DNA of 44,113 bases, taken from assembly GCA_045561575.1 (NCBI GenBank), contig JBJKXM010000042.1, positions 1 through 44,113 on the forward strand, in the 5' to 3' direction. Source of the DNA: GCA-002715885 sp045561575. Its GTDB lineage: Bacteria; Bacteroidota; Bacteroidia; Flavobacteriales; BACL11. Shown here piece after piece: positions 9,666-17,899 of the stretch (the stretch's first letter is position 1; every line of letters starts with the position of its first letter). The position numbers and the translations under genes are program-made. The notes below the pieces were generated by a model. The model was not told the DNA's origin and searched no databases. It saw only the letters and a program-made list of their open reading frames with translations.

Positions 9666-10265
9666 ATGACTATTAAACAAGCGTCTTTTGTTATTAGTAA
9701 TACTGATTACAAAAAATGCCCAGATGACAATAAAAATGAATACGCGTTTATTGGCAGATCTAATGTTGGAAAATCTAGCCTCATAAATGCGTTGACAAAT
9801 AACAAATCATTAGCTAAAACATCAAGCAAGCCAGGCAAAACTCAACTAATCAATCATTTTTTAATAAATAAAGTATGGTACATGGTAGATTTGCCTGGAT
9901 ATGGTTACGCAAAAACATCAAAAACCAACAGAGCTATTTTTCATAAAATGATAAGTGATTATCTTAAGAACAGAGAAAAATTAATTTGCTTATTTGTTTT
10001 AATTGATTGTAGGCATAAATTACAAAAAATTGATAATGAGTTTATGCAATGGCTTGCTGAAAACCAAATTCCTTTTTCAATAATTTTTACAAAGACAGAC
10101 AAATTGAGTAAAAATAATTTAACAAGTAAGCTAAAAAACTTTAAAAATGAGATGCTTGAAAGCTGGAGCGAATTACCAAAAACATTCACAAGTTCCGCAA
10201 TAAAAAAAGAAGGTATTATAGAAATTATAAGTTACATATCCAATCTAAACAAGGAAGTAAGTTAA
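9666..10265 (+). CDS. engB: EngB (YsxC/YihA), ribosome-biogenesis GTPase
   Basis: EngB is a small essential GTPase that takes part in assembly of the large ribosomal subunit. The 199 residues contain G1 GRSNVGKS at 30-37, the SSKPGKTQ switch region near 53-60, G3 DLPGYG at 75-80, G4 TKTD at 142-145 and a G5-type SSA near 176. The length is normal for the family. Its stop overlaps the stop of gldC on the other strand by 4 bases. Confidence 0.96.
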   Translation: MTIKQASFVISNTDYKKCPDDNKNEYAFIGRSNVGKSSLINALTNNKSLAKTSSKPGKTQLINHFLINKVWYMVDLPGYGYAKTSKTNRAIFHKMISDYLKNREKLICLFVLIDCRHKLQKIDNEFMQWLAENQIPFSIIFTKTDKLSKNNLTSKLKNFKNEMLESWSELPKTFTSSAIKKEGIIEIISYISNLNKEVS

Positions 10266-10585
10266 CCTAAAATCTTTGTTTGTTTAGCAAAAAAATCACA
10301 ATAATCTCTGAGTGCATTAGCAAGTTTTTCTTCACCAGTCGACTTTTCTAATGAAGTTGCCATACCCATCATATTTTGATGATATAAAATAAACATATCA
10401 TTAACTGGCATATCTTTTGTCCATATATCAACTCTTAATGTTTCTTTTCGTGTAGCATCCCATGCTGCTACCATGAGGGCTTTTAATGCAATTGCAGAAT
10501 TGTTGGTTTCTTCGCCAATCATACTAATTGATTCAGGAAGATTATTTTCATCTAATTCAACTTCAAATTTTAATGTCTTTTTCAT
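10262..10585 (-). CDS. gldC: GldC, gliding-motility protein
   Basis: GldC is a small protein (107 residues here) found with GldB in gliding Bacteroidota. In Flavobacterium johnsoniae, loss of GldC impairs gliding only partially. The sequence starts KKTLKFEVELDENNLPE and has the DATRKETLRVDIWTKDMP segment characteristic of the family. It has no signal peptide or membrane helix, so it should act in the cytoplasm. It follows gldB on the same strand with a gap of 3 bases, the usual gldB-gldC operon. Confidence 0.93.
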   Translation of the reverse strand: MKKTLKFEVELDENNLPESISMIGEETNNSAIALKALMVAAWDATRKETLRVDIWTKDMPVNDMFILYHQNMMGMATSLEKSTGEEKLANALRDYCDFFAKQTKILG

Positions 10586-10588
10586 TTT

Positions 10589-11560
10589 TTATGGTTTATA
10601 TTTTGATTTGTTTAAAATACTGTTGTAGTCTGTATCATTCATTAATTCATTTAAAGTTACATCTCTATTTTTTTGCATATAACTTTTAACTATTTCATAG
10701 CCAATATAATAAGCTATCCTTGATGGAGAATCTTGTGGCATTCCCTTTGAAAAGGGAGCATGATTTAAATAAGTTCTATAATCTTTTTGTTTTGTAGAAA
10801 ATAGAATGTCATTTTCAATGAGAAAAGCCCAAATTGAAGCTTCACTTTTTTTACACCAAGATAAATCAGATATACTATATCTCAATAATCTATCCATTGA
10901 TATATCAGGCATTGTTTTGGAAAGAAGAAACATAATTTTCCCTTTATAAATTAATTGAGATAAAAAATTAACATTCTTATTTGTATGAGTGAAAAAACTA
11001 TCATACCATGCTTCCATTACATTTGGAACAAGGAATTTTAATTGTTTTTGATATTTCAAATATTCAGGGTCATTTAATCTTTGATAAAAAATACTCTTAT
11101 CGCCAAGATAAAAATCTAAACCAAGTGCTATTATACTATCTTGCACAATAACCCCATAATTAAAACCACTAAACATAGAAACAATTCTAGGATTAGAAAA
11201 TTCTGGAAAAAAATTATTAAAATTTAGAAAAGCTTTTGATAATTCAAGTTCACTCTGATTTAGATTTTCAAATTTCACTTGAATACTATCATAGACTTCC
11301 ATCATATCATTATTATTGACAAACGAAAGTAGTGCTGAGTTTATTAAATTAAAATCATTTTCTCGAGTAAGAAATGAATAATAAACATTAGAGAATTGAC
11401 CAATTTTACTTTCCCATTCCAGTCTGTTTTCAACTATATTATCTTCATTAGAATTAAATAAAATATCTTCAAATCGATAAATATTTATTTCATTTTGTTT
11501 TTCAATATTTGTACAACATGATAAAAAGAGAAAAAAGAAAAAAGGATAAATCAATTTCAT
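10589..11560 (-). CDS. gldB: GldB, gliding-motility lipoprotein
   Basis: GldB is a membrane-anchored lipoprotein required for gliding and type IX secretion in F. johnsoniae. I take the ATG at 11558-11560 as the start. It gives 323 residues beginning with a short basic, very Phe-rich signal ending FLFLSCC, with the lipidated cysteine at 15 or 16. A TAnnTTTG box lies just upstream. An in-frame ATG 36 bases further upstream would bury the lipoprotein signal and lies upstream of that box. The body contains segments typical of GldB, for example GMPQDSPSRIAYYIGYEIV near the C-terminus. gldC follows. Confidence 0.93.
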   Translation of the reverse strand: MKLIYPFFFFLFLSCCTNIEKQNEINIYRFEDILFNSNEDNIVENRLEWESKIGQFSNVYYSFLTRENDFNLINSALLSFVNNNDMMEVYDSIQVKFENLNQSELELSKAFLNFNNFFPEFSNPRIVSMFSGFNYGVIVQDSIIALGLDFYLGDKSIFYQRLNDPEYLKYQKQLKFLVPNVMEAWYDSFFTHTNKNVNFLSQLIYKGKIMFLLSKTMPDISMDRLLRYSISDLSWCKKSEASIWAFLIENDILFSTKQKDYRTYLNHAPFSKGMPQDSPSRIAYYIGYEIVKSYMQKNRDVTLNELMNDTDYNSILNKSKYKP

Positions 11561-11565
11561 ATTAA

Positions 11566-11573
11566 CAAAGATA
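11566..11573 (-). promoter_or_regulatory. Predicted -7 promoter box for gldB
   Basis: The minus strand reads TATCTTTG, a full match to the Bacteroidota -7 consensus TAnnTTTG. The G is 5 bases from the gldB ATG, so the transcript would have almost no leader. The box is 9 bases from the nadE box on the other strand. Confidence 0.6.
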
Positions 11574-11582
11574 ATAATCTCG

Positions 11583-11590
11583 TAAATTTG
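11583..11590 (+). promoter_or_regulatory. Predicted -7 promoter box for nadE
   Basis: TAAATTTG matches the TAnnTTTG consensus and lies 10 bases before the nadE ATG at 11601. This would give a leader of only several bases. It is paired back to back with the gldB box. Confidence 0.6.
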
Positions 11591-11600
11591 CAACAATATT

Positions 11601-12377
11601 ATGAATACAAAAGAAATAATTGAACATATTAAGAACTGGCTAAGTAGTTATCATTCTCAATCATCAACAAAAGGTTTCGTGATTGGTATTTCTGGTGGCA
11701 TTGATTCTGCTCTAACTTCAACTTTAGTTGCTGAAACTAATATCCCTCTTCTTTGTATTGAAATGCCAATTAACCAAAATAAAAATCAAGTAAGTAGAGG
11801 TAAAAATCACATTTTATGGCTAAAAGAAAATTACAATAATGTAAAATCTATTGAGTGTGATTTAACTGGAATTTTTGAGCAATTTAAATCAATAAGTGCA
11901 GAAAAGAACAAAAATCAATTACTTGCCTTAGCAAACACAAGATCTAGACTAAGAATGACAACGCTTTACTATTATGCTCAATTAAATAATGCACTAGTAG
12001 TTGGTACGGGAAATAAAGTTGAAGATTTTGGAATAGGTTTTTACACTAAATATGGTGATGGTGGTGTTGATCTAAGTCCTATTGCTGATTTAATGAAATC
12101 AGAAGTTTTTCAATTAGCTAAAGCTCTAAAAATTAATAAAGAAATACTAGTTGCTCCACCAACAGATGGACTTTGGGATAACGATCAAACAGATGAAGAT
12201 CAAATTGGAGCAACTTATGATGAATTAGAGTGGGCTATGCAAAATAACGAGACAAACAATCTTTCAAAAAGACAACAAGAAGTTATTGAAATATATAACA
12301 AATTTCATACAGCAAACAAGCACAAAATGATGGCAATACCTGTTTGTAATATCCCAGATAATCTTAAAAGCAAATAA
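11601..12377 (+). CDS. nadE: NadE, NAD(+) synthetase (ammonia-dependent type)
   Basis: NadE amidates nicotinic acid adenine dinucleotide to NAD+, the last step of NAD synthesis. The 258 residues contain the ATP-pyrophosphatase loop SGGIDS at 31-36, the GTGNKVEDFGIGFYTKYGDG segment that forms part of the active site, and APPTDGLWD further on. There is no nitrilase-type glutaminase domain, so it should use free ammonia, like the short NadE forms. It is divergent from gldB, a pairing conserved across Flavobacteriia. Confidence 0.95.
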   Translation: MNTKEIIEHIKNWLSSYHSQSSTKGFVIGISGGIDSALTSTLVAETNIPLLCIEMPINQNKNQVSRGKNHILWLKENYNNVKSIECDLTGIFEQFKSISAEKNKNQLLALANTRSRLRMTTLYYYAQLNNALVVGTGNKVEDFGIGFYTKYGDGGVDLSPIADLMKSEVFQLAKALKINKEILVAPPTDGLWDNDQTDEDQIGATYDELEWAMQNNETNNLSKRQQEVIEIYNKFHTANKHKMMAIPVCNIPDNLKSK

Positions 12378-12448
12378 GTATTTCCATTTCATTTTTATTA
12401 GTTAGTTGAATATTTTTTTAAATTAGCGTAAACAACAAATAATAAATT

Positions 12449-12793
12449 ATGAAAAATATTGAAACACCTTTAACTTGGGGTTTAGGAATTCTTGGACTAA
12501 TACTAATTCTATTAAGCTCTTTAAACACAACATCTACAAATTTTAATATTAGTGATGTAAAATCTGATGCTAATTACGGATTTGACTTGAATCACGACCA
12601 CGAAATTCAAGAAGCTACAGTCTATAGTGTTGGAGACTGGGGAAAAAACTCTTGTTCTTCTTCATTTACTATAAAAGATCCTAATATGGGTATGGCTGCA
12701 ATGTCAGCAGAATCAGATACAATTTTAATGGAAGTGTCAGAGTCAGACACTCTTATTATTGTTGAAGTATCTGAAGAAAATTCAGAAGAATAA
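12449..12793 (+). CDS. Unrecognised small membrane-anchored acidic protein
   Basis: I do not recognise this 114-residue protein. It has one hydrophobic helix at about residues 9-25 after a short N-terminus. A polar, probably periplasmic part follows, with a single cysteine near 73 and a very acidic C-terminus. Residues about 90-110 hold two imperfect copies of a unit: ESDTILMEVSE and then ESDTLIIVEVSEE. It starts 71 bases after nadE on the same strand and ends directly against the lnt stop. Its codon use and AT content look like those of the neighbours, so it seems a genuine resident gene. No function can be offered. Confidence 0.75.
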   Translation: MKNIETPLTWGLGILGLILILLSSLNTTSTNFNISDVKSDANYGFDLNHDHEIQEATVYSVGDWGKNSCSSSFTIKDPNMGMAAMSAESDTILMEVSESDTLIIVEVSEENSEE

Positions 12794-14341
12794 TTAATTT
12801 ATTTTAGATTTAACAAAAATCATAAATATAAATATCGAGCTTATAAAGGAAGAAATTCTGCCTAAATAATCTCCATATTGATTGTAAAAAGTCACAGTGT
12901 TGTAAGTTGCAACCTGTGACTTTACTACTTTTTGCTCATCCCAATCAGCTATATTAGAAACAACACCATTGGCTGAAATAAATCCAGAAATTCCTGTATT
13001 GGCACATCGTATTATTGATTTTCCTTGCTCAATTGCTCTTAATTTTGAATAACTAAAATGCTGTTTATATCCAGAAGTATTTTTCCACCAACCATCATTT
13101 GTTATTATACATATAACATCAAAAAGCTTCTGAGAATTCAGATCTCCATATACAGATTCATAGCAAATGAGAGGAAGTAAGCTAAAACCCGAGACATCAA
13201 AACTTTCAATATAATTTTCACTTCCAAGCGAACCACTGACACCTCCTAAATCAACAGATAAAGCAGAAAAACTATTAAACAAACTTGGAAATGGAATTTT
13301 TTCAGCCCCAGGTACAAGCTTAGTTTTATGGTATATAGAAACATCTCCATTTTCAGAAATATAAATTGCGGAATTGTAAATATCATACCACAAATCTTCT
13401 TTTCTAAATTGACGAGCAGTTGAGCTCTTCTTTGCATTATCATCAAACAACTTATATGTTGTTGCTCCAACTAATATGTTCAGTTTAGGATAATCTAATT
13501 GAAGTTTTTTCAACTCTATTATACTTTCAGCATATTCAACTTTTGATTCCCAAATTGATTCTTGCAAAGCAGTTTCAGGCCCAATCAATAATATTGTGTT
13601 AGAGTCAATTTTAGTTTTTGCAAGACTTATGAAATCTTTTAACTGTTGCTGGTGATCAAGCGAAAATTTTTCAAAATATGGATCAATATTAGGCTGCACA
13701 ACAACTACATCAAGTGTTCCTGAACTTTCATCAGGACCTTTTTCTTGAAGAAATAATGAAATAAATATTGGTAAAAATAAAGCTATAAAAATAGGATATA
13801 CTTTCGTTAAATTTCTTTTTTTATAAAATTCAAAAAATAAAATATTTAAAAATAACACCCAAAATGAACCTCCTAAAACACCTGTATATTCATACCAATT
13901 AATCAAATAAAGTGACTCAGAAAAAACATTACCTAAAGTCAACCATGGCCAAGACAAGTCCCAATTTAGATGCAAATACTCAAAAGAAAGCCAAAAAACA
14001 ATCAATGAAGTATAGGCAAGTCTTTTAGTTAAATTTTTTCTTGAATAATAAAAAAGCAACATAACCAAAGACATTAGAAGCGAGTTAATTAAAAACGCAA
14101 ATATTGCTCCAAAAGGACTTGCATAATAAACCCAATAGGTAGTGATTAAATTAAAAACTAAAAAAGATAAATAAGTGACAAATAAAAAATTCCAGACAGA
14201 TTTTTTCTCATTTAAAATAAAATTTTCACAAATAATAAAAAGAGGGACAAATGCGAAAAAAATAAAAAACACGATCCCATCAGTTGGCCAAGAAATACTA
14301 AACAATATTCCAGATAAAACAGCAAGAAAATAATTCTTCAT
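12794..14341 (-). CDS. lnt: Lnt, apolipoprotein N-acyltransferase
   Basis: Lnt is an inner-membrane enzyme that adds the third acyl chain to the N-terminal cysteine of lipoproteins. From the ATG at 14339-14341 the protein has 515 residues: about six to seven membrane helices (1-200), a periplasmic nitrilase domain, and one C-terminal helix. The catalytic triad is visible as Glu256 in GPETALQES, Lys339 in YHKTKLVPGAE and Cys393 in PLICYES. An in-frame ATG at 14360-14362 adds seven residues, but the family's usual MKN...LSGILFSISWP start favours the shorter form. The lipoproteins GldB, GldD and the small one at 40151 are expected substrates. Confidence 0.94.
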   Translation of the reverse strand: MKNYFLAVLSGILFSISWPTDGIVFFIFFAFVPLFIICENFILNEKKSVWNFLFVTYLSFLVFNLITTYWVYYASPFGAIFAFLINSLLMSLVMLLFYYSRKNLTKRLAYTSLIVFWLSFEYLHLNWDLSWPWLTLGNVFSESLYLINWYEYTGVLGGSFWVLFLNILFFEFYKKRNLTKVYPIFIALFLPIFISLFLQEKGPDESSGTLDVVVVQPNIDPYFEKFSLDHQQQLKDFISLAKTKIDSNTILLIGPETALQESIWESKVEYAESIIELKKLQLDYPKLNILVGATTYKLFDDNAKKSSTARQFRKEDLWYDIYNSAIYISENGDVSIYHKTKLVPGAEKIPFPSLFNSFSALSVDLGGVSGSLGSENYIESFDVSGFSLLPLICYESVYGDLNSQKLFDVICIITNDGWWKNTSGYKQHFSYSKLRAIEQGKSIIRCANTGISGFISANGVVSNIADWDEQKVVKSQVATYNTVTFYNQYGDYLGRISSFISSIFIFMIFVKSKIN

Positions 14342-14361
14342 ATCGGTTACAAATATTATCA

Positions 14362-14369
14362 TATTTTTG
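14362..14369 (+). promoter_or_regulatory. Predicted -7 promoter box for pssA
   Basis: TATTTTTG fits TAnnTTTG and ends only 5 bases before the pssA ATG at 14375, so the message would be nearly leaderless. A weaker, imperfect box for lnt (AATATTTG on the minus strand, 14350-14357) lies back to back with it. Confidence 0.5.
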
Positions 14370-14374
14370 CTTAT

Positions 14375-15094
14375 ATGAATGCAATAATTAGAAATATACC
14401 AAATTACATCACCTTATCTAATTTGTGTTGTGGTGCCCTATCCATTATCTTTACGTTTAATAACCAATTAGATTTAGCTGCACTTTTAATTTTTACTGGA
14501 GTTGTATTAGATTTTTTTGATGGATTCTTTGCAAGGATTTTAAAAGTAGATAATGAATTAGGTATACAGCTAGACAGTATGGCAGATTTAATCACATCTG
14601 GAATTGCCCCTAGCTTTATTTTATTTAAACTAATAAATATCAATGAACCAAATCTTACTGTTTTAAATCAAGAACTTCCATTCTCTACCATCTCTTTAAT
14701 AGCCTTCTTAATTATAATATTCGCTGCTGTAAGATTAGCAAAGTTTAATATTGATACCAATCAAAAAAAATCATTTACCGGACTTCCAACTCCTATGACA
14801 GCAATTTTTATTGCTTCTTTGCCACTAATTGAATCAAGCACATTCAACCCAATCTATAGCAATACATTATCATTATGTATAATTTCTATAGTTCTATCTC
14901 TGCTTATGATAAGTAAAATAAATTTGTTTTCAATAAAATTGAATTTTGAAAAAAACATATTAAGTCAATTAAATACAATTCAATTATTTATGTTAATATC
15001 TTCATTAATATTATTATTCATATTTCATTTGGGTGCAATCCCTTTTATTGTAGTTTTGTATGTATTACTTTCAATTATAAATAACATTATATGA
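14375..15094 (+). CDS. pssA: PssA, CDP-diacylglycerol--serine O-phosphatidyltransferase
   Basis: PssA makes phosphatidylserine, the precursor of phosphatidylethanolamine, in the inner membrane. The 239 residues form several membrane helices. The CDP-alcohol phosphatidyltransferase motif DG-x2-AR-x8-G-x3-D-x3-D is complete: DGFFAR, then the glycine of LGIQLD, then DSMAD. The N-terminal PNYITLSNLCCGALSI stretch is typical of this enzyme. Its last 4 bases overlap the purS start, so the two genes are likely translated from one message although their pathways differ. Confidence 0.94.
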   Translation: MNAIIRNIPNYITLSNLCCGALSIIFTFNNQLDLAALLIFTGVVLDFFDGFFARILKVDNELGIQLDSMADLITSGIAPSFILFKLININEPNLTVLNQELPFSTISLIAFLIIIFAAVRLAKFNIDTNQKKSFTGLPTPMTAIFIASLPLIESSTFNPIYSNTLSLCIISIVLSLLMISKINLFSIKLNFEKNILSQLNTIQLFMLISSLILLFIFHLGAIPFIVVLYVLLSIINNII

Positions 15095-15342
15095 AATTCA
15101 AAGCTGAAATTGACATCATGCCATTAAAATCTTTACTAGACCCCCAAGGAAAAGCAGTTACTGCGAGTATGAAAAATATAGATTTATCTGAAATTGAAAA
15201 CGTCCGAATTGGTAAACATATTACACTAGATGTAGAAGCTGAGAGTTTAGAATCTGCTGAAAATATGGTGGATACAGCTTGTCAGAAAATGCTGTGTAAT
15301 CAAATAATGGAATCGTACACATTTAAGCTTTCTCAATACTAA
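15091..15342 (+). CDS. purS: PurS, phosphoribosylformylglycinamidine synthase small subunit
   Basis: This 83-residue protein looks like PurS, the small subunit that bridges PurL and PurQ in the fourth step of purine synthesis. It begins with a beta strand (KFKAEIDIMPL), contains LLDPQGKAV followed by the segment IENVRIGKHITLDVEAES, and ends in a strand. This matches the family's alpha/beta fold and length. No other purine gene is nearby, and the gene overlaps pssA by 4 bases. Separate PurL and PurQ subunits would be expected elsewhere in the genome. Confidence 0.85.
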   Translation: MKFKAEIDIMPLKSLLDPQGKAVTASMKNIDLSEIENVRIGKHITLDVEAESLESAENMVDTACQKMLCNQIMESYTFKLSQY

Positions 15343-15345
15343 GAT

Positions 15346-16071
15346 TTATTTTCTTAGCTCAAAGTTTTTACCTAAATATAGTTTTCTAACTTTTTCATCT
15401 GACGCTAATTCTTCAGAAGATCCTTGTTTCAATACTGAGCCCTCAAATAACAAATATGCTCTATCTGTGATAGAAAGAGTTTCGTGAACGTTATGATCTG
15501 TAATAAGAACACCTATATTTTTATCAACTAATTTTTTTACAATTTTCTGAATATCTTCAACAGCAATAGGATCAACTCCGGCAAAAGGCTCATCAAGAAG
15601 AATAAATTTTGGTTCAGTAGCTAAAGCTCGAGCAATTTCAGTTCTTCTTCTTTCTCCACCAGAAAGGAGATTACCAATATTTTTTCTTACATGATTTAAA
15701 CCAAACTCATTAATTAAGATTTCACATCTTTCATTCTGTTCATCTTTGCTTAAATCTGTCATTTCAAGAACTGATTTGATATTATCTTCAACTGTCATTG
15801 TTCTAAACACAGATGCCTCTTGAGGCAAGTATCCAACTCCCATTTGTGCTCTTTTATACATTGGTTTTGATGTAATATCAACATCATCAATAAACACCTT
15901 ACCTGAATTAGCACGAACTAAACCAACAATTGAATAGAAAGTAGTTGTCTTTCCAGCACCATTTGGACCAAGTAAGCCGACAATTTCACCTTGTTTTAAA
16001 TTAATGGAAACTCCTTTTACTACTGCTTTTTTGTTATAGTATTTAAAAATATTATCAGTTCTTAAAATCAT
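15346..16071 (-). CDS. lptB: LptB, ATPase of the LPS export ABC transporter
   Basis: LptB powers extraction of lipopolysaccharide from the inner membrane with LptFG and LptC. The 241 residues show Walker A GPNGAGKTT (35-43), the Q-loop in YLPQEASVFR, the signature LSGGERRR (136-143), Walker B FILLDEP (156-162) and a switch histidine in TDHNVHE. The GERRR form of the signature and the PQEASVFR loop are characteristic of LptB among ABC ATPases. It overlaps tatC by 4 bases and sits downstream of kdsD, another LPS gene. Confidence 0.95.
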   Translation of the reverse strand: MILRTDNIFKYYNKKAVVKGVSINLKQGEIVGLLGPNGAGKTTTFYSIVGLVRANSGKVFIDDVDITSKPMYKRAQMGVGYLPQEASVFRTMTVEDNIKSVLEMTDLSKDEQNERCEILINEFGLNHVRKNIGNLLSGGERRRTEIARALATEPKFILLDEPFAGVDPIAVEDIQKIVKKLVDKNIGVLITDHNVHETLSITDRAYLLFEGSVLKQGSSEELASDEKVRKLYLGKNFELRK

Positions 16072-16871
16072 TGGTTTTTTCTTTTAACTATAGCTTTAGA
16101 AATTTGAATACTTATTTCATATAAAATAATTAAAGGAAATGAAACAAGAATCTGAGATGTAATATCTGGAGGTGTAATAATTGCAGATAAAATTAATGTA
16201 ATAACCATTGCATGTCTTCTATAGGTTCTCATAAACTCTGGAGTTAGCAATCCAATTTTAGTTAAAAAATAAACTAAAATTGGGAGTTCAAAAATTATAC
16301 CATTGGCAAGACTTATTGTTGAAACTGTTCCAACAAATGATGTTAAACTTATTTGATTTGCTACAGTTTGACTAACTTGATAAGAACCTAAAAAGTTGAC
16401 AGATAGAGGAGCTATTACAAAATACCCAAAAACAACTCCAATTAAAAATAAAAGTGAACTAAAAAAAACAACTCCTCTAGTAATTTTTGTTTCATTATCT
16501 TTTAATGCTGGTACTATAAATCTCCATATTTCCCAAAAAACATAAGGAAATGCTAAAATAAATCCAGCATAAATTGAGGTCATTAAGTGCGTAGAAAATT
16601 GACCTGCCATACTGATATTCATTAATGAAAATGGGGATTCTGTAATACACAATGCATCTCCCAAGCCTAAGTTTTGAGAAATATTACATAGAAATCTGTA
16701 TGTTAAAAAATTAGGATCTTTAGGTGCTAAAAGTATTACATCAAATATTATTTCTTTAAAAACAAATGCTAGAATTGAAAAAAATAATATTGCAATTCCA
16801 GATCTAATTAAGTGCCATCTTAAAACTTCAAGATGATCTAGGAATGACATATCTTGTTCTTGATTTTTCAT
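16068..16871 (-). CDS. tatC: TatC, twin-arginine translocase subunit
   Basis: TatC is the membrane receptor for twin-arginine signal peptides. The 267 residues include the N-terminal motif SFLDHLEVLRWHLIRS (about 9-24), six predicted helices, the FAFPYVFWEIWRFI-type loop seen here as AFPYVFWEIWRF, and the conserved SAIITPPD stretch near the last helix. The length is normal for Bacteroidota TatC, which carries an extra periplasmic segment with several cysteines (about 70-85 here). It overlaps kdsD and lptB by 4 bases on each side, an operon arrangement common in this phylum. Confidence 0.96.
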   Translation of the reverse strand: MKNQEQDMSFLDHLEVLRWHLIRSGIAILFFSILAFVFKEIIFDVILLAPKDPNFLTYRFLCNISQNLGLGDALCITESPFSLMNISMAGQFSTHLMTSIYAGFILAFPYVFWEIWRFIVPALKDNETKITRGVVFFSSLLFLIGVVFGYFVIAPLSVNFLGSYQVSQTVANQISLTSFVGTVSTISLANGIIFELPILVYFLTKIGLLTPEFMRTYRRHAMVITLILSAIITPPDITSQILVSFPLIILYEISIQISKAIVKRKNQ

Positions 16872-17836
16872 TTAACAATCCCTTCATTGATAATATCGTG
16901 AATATGAATAAATCCAGAATATTTTTCTTCATCAACAACAATCAACTGAGTAATATTATTTAATTTCATAATTTTAAAAGCATCATAAACCAAAGATGAC
17001 TTAATTATTTGCTTTGGATTTAAAGACATTATATCTTTTGCAAATAAATTATTCAAATCTGAATATTTCTCAAAACATCTTCTTAAATCTCCATCAGTAA
17101 CAATCCCAACTAAATTATTATCAGAATCACATACAGCAGTTGCCCCAAGCCTACCTTTAGATATTTCAAATATTACATCATGAACCTTAGTGCTTTCGTA
17201 TACTAATGGTTTATTTTTACTAACTAAATCTTCAACCTTTAGCGTTAATTTTTTTCCTAAGATTCCTCCAGGATGAAATTTAGCAAAATCCTCTTTAGTA
17301 AACCCCTTATACTTTAATAGGCAAATTGCCAAAGCATCGCCAAGGACGAGTTGAACTGTAGTAGAAGAAGTTGGAGCAAGATCATGAGGACATGCTTCCT
17401 CAGAAACTGAAGCATCTATATAAACATCACTTTTTTTTGCCAAAAAAGATGATGAATTTCCACATATTGAAATAATTTTATTTCCCAGTATTTTAATATT
17501 TGAAATTAAAGATTTTATTTCATTAGTATTTCCGCTTTTTGAAAGACACAAAACAACATCTCCTTCTTGAACATTACCTAAATCTCCGTGAACAGCATCA
17601 GCTGCGTGTAAAAAAATTGCTGGTTGACCAGTTGAATTAAATGTAGCTACAAGCTTACTTGAAATATTAGCACTTTTACCCACTCCAGCAACAATAAGCC
17701 TTCCCTTAGATGAAGAAATTAGCTTTATTGCTTGAACAAAATCTTCATCAATTCTATCAACTAAATTCTCAATTTGTTCTTGTTCAATTTTTATTACTTC
17801 TCGAGCAATTTTTTTAATTTGAATTGATGATTTCAT
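16868..17836 (-). CDS. kdsD: KdsD/KpsF-type D-arabinose 5-phosphate isomerase
   Basis: This enzyme interconverts ribulose 5-phosphate and arabinose 5-phosphate, the first step toward KDO for LPS. The 322 residues carry an N-terminal SIS sugar-isomerase domain (about 30-175, with AGVGKSANIS, HAADAVHGDLG and LSKSGNT) and two C-terminal CBS domains (about 205-322). The EEACPHDLAPTSSTT segment, which holds conserved residues of the family, is intact. It is the first gene of a kdsD-tatC-lptB operon facing recQ, with both neighbours coupled by 4-base overlaps. Confidence 0.95.
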   Translation of the reverse strand: MKSSIQIKKIAREVIKIEQEQIENLVDRIDEDFVQAIKLISSSKGRLIVAGVGKSANISSKLVATFNSTGQPAIFLHAADAVHGDLGNVQEGDVVLCLSKSGNTNEIKSLISNIKILGNKIISICGNSSSFLAKKSDVYIDASVSEEACPHDLAPTSSTTVQLVLGDALAICLLKYKGFTKEDFAKFHPGGILGKKLTLKVEDLVSKNKPLVYESTKVHDVIFEISKGRLGATAVCDSDNNLVGIVTDGDLRRCFEKYSDLNNLFAKDIMSLNPKQIIKSSLVYDAFKIMKLNNITQLIVVDEEKYSGFIHIHDIINEGIVK

Positions 17837-17853
17837 GATAAAATAATAGTATA

Positions 17854-17874
17854 TTCGTTATAGTTAATAACGAA
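17854..17874. repeat. Perfect 8-bp inverted repeat in the kdsD leader
   Basis: TTCGTTAT (17854-17861) and ATAACGAA (17867-17874) are exact reverse complements separated by the five bases AGTTA. The repeat lies between the predicted kdsD start site and the kdsD ATG, so it could be a leader hairpin or an operator. No T-tract follows on either strand, so it is not a classic terminator. Confidence 0.6.
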
Positions 17875-17881
17875 ACCTCAA

Positions 17882-17898
17882 CAAAAGTATTACTTTTA
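17882..17898. promoter_or_regulatory. Predicted divergent -7 boxes for kdsD and recQ
   Basis: The minus strand reads TACTTTTG at 17882-17889, a match to TAnnTTTG serving kdsD. The plus strand reads TACTTTTA at 17891-17898, one mismatch, just before the recQ ATG at 17900. Together they form a perfect 15-base palindrome, AAAAGTA-T-TACTTTT at 17883-17897. If the plus box is used, recQ mRNA would be leaderless. Confidence 0.45.
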
Positions 17899-17899
17899 G

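Noticed and set aside
14404..14643. Minus-strand frame inside pssA
   Set aside because: pssA is an intact, well-conserved gene on the other strand. The frame is an AT-rich shadow with no start context.
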